Assembly: GCA_045106735.1 (NCBI GenBank)
Contig: JBGCEZ010000073.1
Location: 1-10,812, forward strand
DNA from: JBGCEZ01 sp045106735
GTDB lineage: Bacteria; Planctomycetota; Phycisphaerae; Phycisphaerales; SM1A02
Direction: 5' to 3'
Length of the DNA stretch: 10,812 nucleotides
In this document: positions 5,464 through 10,812 of the stretch, piece by piece
Numbering within the stretch: position 1 is the stretch's first letter
Layout of the letters: the number at the start of each line of letters is the position of its first letter
Made by a program: the position numbers and the translations under genes
The notes under the pieces: model-generated
What the model was told of the DNA's origin: nothing
The model's database searches: none
Seen by the model: only the letters and a program-made list of their open reading frames with translations

Positions 5464-6942
5464 TCACGAACACGCCCCCCACGCGGACAGCACCGACAGC
5501 AAGTCGCCGAAGTCGGTCTCACCGCTCCCGTCCACGTCCGTCGGACACACCGGCTCCACATCAACCGGCTGGAACTCGAACGCGCCCATGTCGATGACGC
5601 GCAACAGCGACGCAATACCGGTATCGACGGTCGCCGGATCATCGACCGATCGGACGCGCCCGATGATGTCCGTCGACGGCGCCAACGCCACCGCCGAACT
5701 GCCGGCGTCAATGCACGGAGAGTCGGCGGCCAGGCGATAGTCGAGGCTCGCGGCGTTCACGAATTGCGGCAGCCCGCCAATGTTCCCCGGCCCCGGCCAT
5801 CCACCCTGCACATTCGAATGCTGCACCGCGGCCGTGCCCGTCCCGCCGATCTCGTCCCCGATGTTGCTGCCAACAATCGAGTTCGCCAGATCGAGCTCGG
5901 CGTCGCTCGTCACGTGGAGCCCGCCGCCACCGGTCCCGGCAACATTGAAGACAACCGTGGCGTTGACCATCTCCAGGTTCGCCCCGCTGCCGAGACGAAT
6001 CGCCCCACCGCCACTGTTGGACTCATTGAGATCGATGACCGCGCCGGCAATCCGGGTCGTGCCACACGATTCAAGCGGGGCTTGGAAGTACACACCGCCG
6101 CCGGCGTCCGCCGAGTTGTTTCGAATCACTACATTCGACAGTTCGACGTTGTCGATCTCCGCGGAGAGACCGCCGCCGCGTCGCCCCGCGTCGTTGTCGG
6201 CCAGCAACGTACTGGCGATGCGGGCGCTCGCAACTGCCGGGCCAACGTAGATTGCGCCCCCGTCGCCATCGACGGTCGATGCTGCAACGTTGCCGGTGAA
6301 CACGGAGTCCACCACGACGAGATCACCGGCCATCATCGCCAGCGCGCCGCCATCACCCAGAGCTCCGTCCACTTCGTTGTTGATGAAGCTGCTCCGGGTG
6401 ATGCGGACATTGCCGCCCAACGCAAGAATCGCCGCGCCTGGCCCCGTTGGAAACGAATTCCCCTCAAAGCGGCAATCGTCGGCCCGAAGTACGTTGCCGC
6501 CAAAGACGACGGCGGCCAGTTGCGTTCCACTGAAGTGACAGCCTTCGAGGATCAATCGATCGACGCCGTTGGCTTCGATCAGACGTCCGACTTGCTGGAA
6601 GCCGATGTCTCGCACCACCACATCGGCCGAGGCCCCGGTGATGACGAGCGCGGTACCGGCCGCGCTGCCGATGGTGCACGCTGCCGGGTCGCCGGAAGCG
6701 CTGCGAAGCAGCAGATCAATGCCGTTGATGGACAGCGGCGCGGCCCAGTTGCCATCGGCCACGACGATTTCGTCACCGTCATTGGCGAGTCCGATCGCGG
6801 CGGCGATGTTCGGCGCGTCGCCGGGCACATTGATGGTGGCCGCGCTGGCGATCGAACTGAACGCCGATCCCGCGGCCAGGGCGATGATGGTGGCGGTACG
6901 TGAAGAGGCCCGCGAGGCCTCCGGATGGATCAAGGATTGCAT
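5464..6942 (-). CDS. Secreted right-handed beta-helix protein with C-terminal dockerin-like EF-hand (cassette 2)
   Basis: This 492-residue exported protein is a paralogue of the product of 70-1530. The signal peptide ends at about ASA|A (residue 34), and the mature protein opens with ATINVPGD, matching ATLTVPGD in copy 1. The middle has beta-helix turns (GGNVRITRSSFINN, GGGLSAE, GGGVYF). The end has SPCIDAG and DMGAFEF (451-457), as in choice-of-anchor Q proteins. The dockerin-like tail (465-492) has a complete EF-hand loop, D469-D471-S473-E475-D477-D480, so calcium binding is more likely here than in copy 1. I chose ATG 6942 because the signal peptide starts there and a purine-rich stretch (GGAAAGAAG) precedes it. 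An upstream in-frame extension to 7542 runs through the intergenic region and is rejected. The gene is divergent from sigma factor 2 and convergent with kinase 1. Its substrate or partner is unknown. Confidence 0.9.
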   Translation of the reverse strand: MQSLIHPEASRASSRTATIIALAAGSAFSSIASAATINVPGDAPNIAAAIGLANDGDEIVVADGNWAAPLSINGIDLLLRSASGDPAACTIGSAAGTALVITGASADVVVRDIGFQQVGRLIEANGVDRLILEGCHFSGTQLAAVVFGGNVLRADDCRFEGNSFPTGPGAAILALGGNVRITRSSFINNEVDGALGDGGALAMMAGDLVVVDSVFTGNVAASTVDGDGGAIYVGPAVASARIASTLLADNDAGRRGGGLSAEIDNVELSNVVIRNNSADAGGGVYFQAPLESCGTTRIAGAVIDLNESNSGGGAIRLGSGANLEMVNATVVFNVAGTGGGGLHVTSDAELDLANSIVGSNIGDEIGGTGTAAVQHSNVQGGWPGPGNIGGLPQFVNAASLDYRLAADSPCIDAGSSAVALAPSTDIIGRVRSVDDPATVDTGIASLLRVIDMGAFEFQPVDVEPVCPTDVDGSGETDFGDLLSVLSAWGACS

Positions 6943-6975
6943 GGGTTTCTTCTTTCCAAGTTCTGGCCCGGCCTT

Positions 6976-6990
6976 GGCGTTCAGAACGCC
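6976..6990. promoter_or_regulatory. 15-bp inverted repeat upstream of beta-helix gene 2
   Basis: GGCGTTC-A-GAACGCC is a perfect 7-bp inverted repeat about one base, 34-48 nt upstream of the beta-helix start codon at 6942. A second pair, GTTCTG (6960-6965) with CAGAAC (6982-6987), overlaps it. It could be an operator or a leader hairpin. Its position parallels the palindrome at 1556-1569. Confidence 0.4.
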
Positions 6991-7101
6991 GACCGCGCGC
7001 AGGATGGCTGGGGGCCGGATTCGTCCGGTCCCGAGCGACGGCCACAGGCCGCCGCAGTCGGGGGCAATGCGGCGAACCCGCGGCCGCTGCCTGCGGGAAT
7101 C

Positions 7102-7110
7102 CCGAAAAAC
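7102..7110 (+). promoter_or_regulatory. CCGAAAAAC element upstream of sigma factor 2
   Basis: This is the same 9-mer as at 1910-1918, at almost the same distance from the sigma factor start codon (110 nt against 107 nt). It lies in the 278-nt divergent region between beta-helix gene 2 and sigma factor 2, which otherwise shows little similarity to the cassette 1 region. A hairpin GGGCG-CTGGC-CGCCC follows at 7165-7179; CTGGCCGCC also occurs downstream of the element in cassette 1 (1945-1953), at a different spacing. Confidence 0.4.
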
Positions 7111-7220
7111 TCTGGCGGATCGGCCGGACCCGCGAGGTATCGTTGCGTCGTCGCGGTTTCGATCGGGCGCTGGCCGCCCAAAGCACGTGTCCGTTCCCGG
7201 TCCCATCCGGAGATCCACCG

Positions 7221-8012
7221 ATGATCGCCAGCCCCCCGCCGCCCGTGGCGCCGTGCCCCCGTGCCGCGCGGCCAAGATTGACGTCGCAGTCGGCGTTGGA
7301 GCCAACGCCGAACTCGGCGTCGACACCAACGACAGAACCAACGCCGCGTCCGACCTCGGCTCCGACCCCGAACGGGACGCGGTCTGCGGCGTCGACTTCA
7401 ACCCTGGTCGCCGCCGAAGCCCTGGACGCAATGTCAGCATCAGCGGCGGTATCCGCGGCGGGATCAGCATCGTCCCGGGCATCGGCCACCACAGCCGACG
7501 CCATGGATGCTCGCACCCCCGAATCTTTGCTGGCCACGGCATACGACGAACTTCGGGCGCTCGCTGACCTCTACATCGCTGGCGAGCGGCACGGACACAC
7601 GTTGCAAGCCACCGCCCTCATGCACGAAGCGTGGATACGTTTGGCGTCGGCCGACGGATTCGTCGACCGGGCACACTTCATCGGCGTGGCCGCTCGATCG
7701 ATGCGACAGGTCCTGGTAGATCACGCGCGCCGGCGAGGGGCCCAGAAGCGTGGCGGCGGCCAGCGCCGAACCGCCCTTGATGGAGCGGCGATCGCCGTCG
7801 AGCGCGATCCGATTGACATGCTCGCCTTGGACGAAGCACTGGACGGCTTGGCCGTTCGGCGTCCGCGGGCCGCGCGGGTCCTGGAACTCCGAGCCTTCGG
7901 CGGCCTCACGATTCGCGAGACCGCGGCGGTGATGGGCGTGGCCACGTGCACGGTTGAGGATGATTGGGCCGTGGCCCGCGCGTGGCTCGCCCGAGCGTTG
8001 GGCAATGATTGA
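7221..8012 (+). CDS. ECF-family RNA polymerase sigma factor (TIGR02999-like), cassette 2
   Basis: This 263-residue sigma factor is a paralogue of the product of 2026-2733. The conserved core is residues 95-263: region 2 with LQATALMHEAW and region 4 with ELRAFGGLTIRETAAVMG followed by CTVEDDW. Region 2.2 again lacks acidic residues and has Thr131 (with Thr127 nearby), as expected for a sigma factor controlled by phosphorylation. Residues 1-94 are a low-complexity Ser/Thr/Ala/Pro tail with a TP-rich stretch at 27-53. ATG 7221 has GGAG 8 nt upstream; ATG 7431 and ATG 7503 are possible shorter starts with weaker sites, so the extension could be untranslated. The kinase start (8005) overlaps its stop by 8 nt in ATGATTGA, so the two are almost certainly co-translated. 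Confidence 0.92.
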   Translation: MIASPPPPVAPCPRAARPRLTSQSALEPTPNSASTPTTEPTPRPTSAPTPNGTRSAASTSTLVAAEALDAMSASAAVSAAGSASSRASATTADAMDARTPESLLATAYDELRALADLYIAGERHGHTLQATALMHEAWIRLASADGFVDRAHFIGVAARSMRQVLVDHARRRGAQKRGGGQRRTALDGAAIAVERDPIDMLALDEALDGLAVRRPRAARVLELRAFGGLTIRETAAVMGVATCTVEDDWAVARAWLARALGND

Positions 8013-10668
8013 CTCCACCGGCGAACCAACTATCGGCGAATCAGCTACCGGCGAACCAGCCACCGGCGTCCCATCCAGCGGCACCCCCGCACCCGATGTC
8101 GTCGCCAGCATTCTCGCGGAACTGCGCGACCTCGAAGACTGGGAACAGTGGGCGCTGCTTGAGCGTCGCTGTTCACCGCATTCACCGGTTTACCAACGCG
8201 TGGTGGACGAACTCGGCTTGGTCGGCCCCGCGCCCGCGTCGGCCCCGGCCGAACGCGTCATCGCGGCCATCGACCAGCCGCGTGGACTGCGGCCAAGCAC
8301 GGAACAGCTTGCCTCACGGTTGGCAGATGAATCGACGAGTGGCCGGGCGCGTGACTCGGCGAGTGGCTCGGCGGGCGGCACGGCCGGCGGCCCCGCCGGC
8401 GGCACGGCGAGCAACTCCGCGAGCAGTGCGGCCGCCCGTCCAAACCCGACTGACACCATCGTTGGCGATGAAGGCCCAACCGATCACGTCGCCGCGCCGG
8501 TTCCCGCTCACGCCCCCGATCCGTCCGCGGGTCTGCCCCGCACCGTCGGTGGCTTCCGCCTGCTCGAGATTCTGGGCCGTGGCGCCAGCGGCGTGGTGTT
8601 CCGCGCCGAGCAAACGGCCCCGCTCCGGACCGTCGCCCTCAAGCAACTGCGTCCGACGACCGATCCCGACCAGCGTCGACGGTTCGCCCGGGAAGCGGAC
8701 ACGCTGGCCCGCCTGGATCATCCCGGCATCGCCCGCATCCTGGAGTCGGGCGTGCTGCCGCCGTCCGACGCTGGCCATGGCGCTGGCGGCGCCCACCCCT
8801 ACCTGGTCATGGAACTCGTCCCCGGCCCGATGCTCACGCGGGCCGCGTTCGCCGATCCCGGCACGGATCCGCCCGCCGGACCGTGGCCGCCCAGCCGCGC
8901 TCGATCGATCATCGACTGCCTCGCCCAAGTGGCCGCCGCCGTGCACCACGCCCACCTCAACGGGGTCATCCACCGCGACCTGAAGGCGGCGAATGTTCGG
9001 CTCGGGACCGACGGCCGGCCGCGCGTGTTGGACTTTGGCGTGGCCAAGCTCCTGGCCGCCGATGACGCCACGGCTCACGCGGACGAAACGCTGAGTCACG
9101 ACGGCCAGCTCGTGGGAACCTTGCGTTCCATGAGTCCGGAACAGATCGGCTCGTCGCGGGCCGGGCGCGACCGGAGGGTGGACGCCCGCACCGACATTCA
9201 TGCCATCGGCCTGCTGCTGTACGAACTGCTGACCGGCCGCCTGCCCTACGAACTCGATGGGCAACCACTGCTGGAAGCGGTGCGACGCATCGAAGGGGCG
9301 CCGCGCACTCCACTTGGCGCGGCGGCCATGGGCCTGCCCCCGGAACTTGATGTCGTCCTGGCCACCGCCGTCGCCCGCGACCCCGACGACCGGTATGCCT
9401 CCTGCGCGGCCCTGGCGTCGGACCTGCGAGCCGTGCTCGAGCACCGCCCCATCGGCGCCCGGCCTCCCGGGCGCATCCGCCGCGCTCACCTCTTGCTTCG
9501 GCGCGCTCCGGCGGCGAGTGCACTCGTCGCGGCGGCGGCAATCGGACTGCTGAGCGCGACCGGGCTGAGCCTGCACTTTGCCCTGGATGCTCGGGCGAAC
9601 GAACGGGACGCGGTGCGCCAAGCGTCAATCAGCCGGCGGACCAGCGGGCACCTGGAATCACTGCTCACCATGCTCGACGGCCACGCGCCGGCCGCTGACC
9701 ACGTTTCCCGCGCCGCGATTTCCGACGACGCGGCCGCCGCGGTGCTCGATCAGTTCCGGCGCGAACTCGATGCCTCGGCCGACTGGCCGGAGGTCCAAGC
9801 CGGGGTACGAAGCGCCCTCGGCCGCGTCCTGTTGTCTCGCGGCCGGCTGCACGAAGCCCGGCAGCAACTCCGGCAAGCCGCCGACGCCCAACGAGCCTTT
9901 GGCGTGGACGGTCCGCCGTTGGCCGCCACGCTGATCGCCCTGGCCAACGCGACCAGCCCAAGCGGCGACCTGCGCGAGGCCGAAGCCCTGCTTCGCGAAG
10001 CGATCGACGTGGCGAACGTCGGCCGGCGCGACGGACGCTGGCCCGACGAACCGGGCCGCTCCGGCGGTGCTCCCACCGATGGCCGGCTCGCCCTTGCAGG
10101 AGTCCTCGCCGGACAGCAGCGATGGGCCGAAGCGGGCCCCATTGCCGACGCCCTTCTGCACGAATCGGAATCAGCCGGCGATCCGGCGCGTCGCCCGATG
10201 GTGTACGCCGCCGCACTCCGGCAGCGAGCCCGGATCGCCACGGGCCTCGGCGATGTGGCCGCGGCTGAAGCGCTGCTGGACCGCGTCATCGAGACGATCG
10301 GCCCGCTCGTTCCCCCCGCCCACCCCATGCTCCTCTCGACGTGGCTCGACCGGAGCGCCGCGCAGGCCGCCGCGGGCGACCAAGCGAGCGCCCTCGAATC
10401 CTCCGCCCACGCCGCCGACCTGGCGATGGAGCATCTGGAGCCGGCAAGCTTCGACTGGATGGTCGCGGTGAACGCCCACGTGCGGCAACTGCTGAGCGCG
10501 GGGCAGCACGCCGCCGCCCTCGACCGACTCAGCGCCAGCCACGCGCTCGTCGCCGAGGCCCACGGGACGGACCACCGCGTGGCGAAGGAGATCACGCGGT
10601 TGATCGAGCGAACACGGGCGTCGGCGCCCACGACCACTCCCACGGCCACGCCCACGCCCACGCCATGA
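8005..10668 (+). CDS. Transmembrane Ser/Thr protein kinase with C-terminal helical-repeat (TPR-like) domain, cassette 2
   Basis: This 887-residue kinase is a paralogue of the product of 2965-5334. It begins with a 5-residue repeat (G-E-P-x-x, residues 6-30) absent from kinase 1, then the shared N-terminal helical segment (to about 95), then an Ala/Gly/Ser linker with a 4-residue repeat (119-142). The kinase domain has GRGAS (191-195), Lys213, Glu230, HRDLKAAN with Asp325, DFG at Asp343 and MSPEQ (Glu379); all key residues are present. One membrane span lies at about 503-523. The rest (525-870) is a helical-repeat domain closely matching kinase 1 (for example DWPEV..GVRSA and FDWMVA). It ends in a short Thr-Pro tail (875-887). 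ATG 8005 overlaps the sigma factor stop; an upstream in-frame ATG at 7954 lies inside conserved sigma factor sequence and is rejected. The likely substrate is the upstream sigma factor. Confidence 0.94.
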   Translation: MIDSTGEPTIGESATGEPATGVPSSGTPAPDVVASILAELRDLEDWEQWALLERRCSPHSPVYQRVVDELGLVGPAPASAPAERVIAAIDQPRGLRPSTEQLASRLADESTSGRARDSASGSAGGTAGGPAGGTASNSASSAAARPNPTDTIVGDEGPTDHVAAPVPAHAPDPSAGLPRTVGGFRLLEILGRGASGVVFRAEQTAPLRTVALKQLRPTTDPDQRRRFAREADTLARLDHPGIARILESGVLPPSDAGHGAGGAHPYLVMELVPGPMLTRAAFADPGTDPPAGPWPPSRARSIIDCLAQVAAAVHHAHLNGVIHRDLKAANVRLGTDGRPRVLDFGVAKLLAADDATAHADETLSHDGQLVGTLRSMSPEQIGSSRAGRDRRVDARTDIHAIGLLLYELLTGRLPYELDGQPLLEAVRRIEGAPRTPLGAAAMGLPPELDVVLATAVARDPDDRYASCAALASDLRAVLEHRPIGARPPGRIRRAHLLLRRAPAASALVAAAAIGLLSATGLSLHFALDARANERDAVRQASISRRTSGHLESLLTMLDGHAPAADHVSRAAISDDAAAAVLDQFRRELDASADWPEVQAGVRSALGRVLLSRGRLHEARQQLRQAADAQRAFGVDGPPLAATLIALANATSPSGDLREAEALLREAIDVANVGRRDGRWPDEPGRSGGAPTDGRLALAGVLAGQQRWAEAGPIADALLHESESAGDPARRPMVYAAALRQRARIATGLGDVAAAEALLDRVIETIGPLVPPAHPMLLSTWLDRSAAQAAAGDQASALESSAHAADLAMEHLEPASFDWMVAVNAHVRQLLSAGQHAAALDRLSASHALVAEAHGTDHRVAKEITRLIERTRASAPTTTPTATPTPTP
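8020..8094 (+). repeat. 15-nt tandem repeat encoding the kinase 2 N-terminus
   Basis: Five 15-nt units encode GEPTI, GESAT, GEPAT, GVPSS and GTPAP. The first three are close at DNA level (each begins GGCGAA). They lie directly after the start codon and have no counterpart in kinase 1, so they are probably a recent expansion. Confidence 0.75.
8359..8430 (+). repeat. 12-nt tandem repeat in the kinase 2 linker
   Basis: Six 12-nt units, such as GCGGGCGGCACG, GCCGGCGGCCCC and GCCGGCGGCACG, encode ASGS, AGGT, AGGP, AGGT, ASNS and ASSA. They form a flexible linker between the N-terminal segment and the kinase domain. Kinase 1 has a shorter linker without this repeat. Confidence 0.75.
10627..10662 (+). 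repeat. 6-nt repeat at the kinase 2 3' end
   Basis: Six hexamers based on CCCACG (CCCACG, ACCACT, CCCACG, GCCACG, CCCACG, CCCACG) encode the Thr-Pro tail just before the stop codon. Kinase 1 ends without such a tail. Confidence 0.7.
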
Positions 10669-10671
10669 AAA

Positions 10672-10695
10672 ACGCCCGCCAAAGCTGGCGGGCGT
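10672..10695. terminator. Intrinsic terminator after kinase 2, probably bidirectional
   Basis: ACGCCCGCCA (10672-10681) and TGGCGGGCGT (10686-10695) form a perfect 10-bp stem with an AAGC loop. It starts 3 nt after the kinase 2 stop codon. The A-run at 10669-10672 reads as a T-tract after the stem on the minus strand, so it fits best as a terminator for the minus-strand gene from the right, while also closing the kinase transcript. Confidence 0.8.
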
Positions 10696-10743
10696 CTCAT
10701 CGTGATGCAGTGCGTCGGACCGGCGTCCGGGCGGCGAACGCCC

Positions 10744-10812
10744 TTACGGAGCGTCGCCCAAGCGCCGCGGCCAGTAGTCATCCGGCGGCACCGCTTCGGG
10801 GTCCGCGGCCGG
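10744..10812 (-). CDS. C-terminal end of a minus-strand gene, cut by the window edge
   Basis: Reading the minus strand from the right edge gives 22 codons ending in TAA (10746-10744), with a product that ends DDYWPRRLGDAP. Codons are GC-rich at the third position, as in the neighbouring genes. A hairpin followed by a T-tract on this strand lies about 50 nt downstream, which supports a real gene end. Too little is present to name a family, and a chance open frame cannot be excluded. Confidence 0.45.
   Translation of the reverse strand, partial: PAADPEAVPPDDYWPRRLGDAP

Noticed and set aside
5407..6903. Long plus-strand open frame across beta-helix gene 2
   Set aside because: It resembles the antisense frame of copy 1, but this follows from conservation of the sense genes. 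No independent sign of coding.
6900..7220. Upstream start of sigma factor 2 at 6900
   Set aside because: It would overlap the start of the divergent beta-helix gene and remove the promoter region. ATG 7221 has a GGAG at proper spacing.
6943..7542. Minus-strand extension of beta-helix gene 2 to 7542
   Set aside because: The extra 200 residues are low complexity, overlap the sigma factor 2 start region and would place the signal peptide in the middle of the protein.
7954..8004. Upstream ATG for kinase 2 at 7954
   Set aside because: It lies within the conserved region 4 of the sigma factor. The ATG at 8005 overlapping the stop is a standard coupled start.

Overview
The DNA is very GC-rich, and its protein types point to a planctomycete, most likely class Phycisphaerae. 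The indicators are an ECF sigma factor of the planctomycete/acidobacterial TIGR02999-like type paired with a membrane Ser/Thr kinase that has a C-terminal helical-repeat domain. Alongside these are secreted beta-helix proteins ending in a dockerin-like EF-hand followed by an 'AWGxC' tail. This assignment rests on family knowledge, not on a database search.

The window holds two copies of the same three-gene cassette, head to tail, each about 5.3 kb. Cassette 1 (70-5334) has a secreted beta-helix/dockerin protein on the minus strand (70-1530), a long divergent intergenic region, an ECF sigma factor on the plus strand (2026-2733) and a transmembrane Ser/Thr kinase (2965-5334). Cassette 2 (5464-10668) repeats the order: beta-helix protein (minus, 5464-6942), a shorter divergent region, ECF sigma factor (7221-8012) and kinase (8005-10668). 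After the second kinase comes a strong hairpin terminator, then what looks like the last 22 codons of a minus-strand gene entering from the right edge.

The probable logic is as follows. The kinase has a cytoplasmic catalytic domain, one membrane span and a large helical-repeat domain on the other side of the membrane, and would sense something and phosphorylate its partner sigma factor. Both sigma factors lack the acidic residues normally found in region 2.2 and carry a threonine there, as expected for a sigma factor switched on by phosphorylation. The divergently transcribed exported protein has been duplicated together with the sigma/kinase pair, so it is a good candidate for a target or partner of the system.

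The copies differ mainly in their junctions and linkers, where short tandem repeats have accumulated: 7-nt repeats upstream of sigma factor 1, 12-nt repeats between sigma factor 1 and kinase 1, and 15-, 12- and 6-nt repeats within kinase 2. The sigma/kinase junction is an 8-nt overlap in cassette 2 but a 231-nt gap in cassette 1, where the equivalent start codon reads AGG. I saw no tRNA, rRNA, CRISPR array, insertion sequence or integrase.
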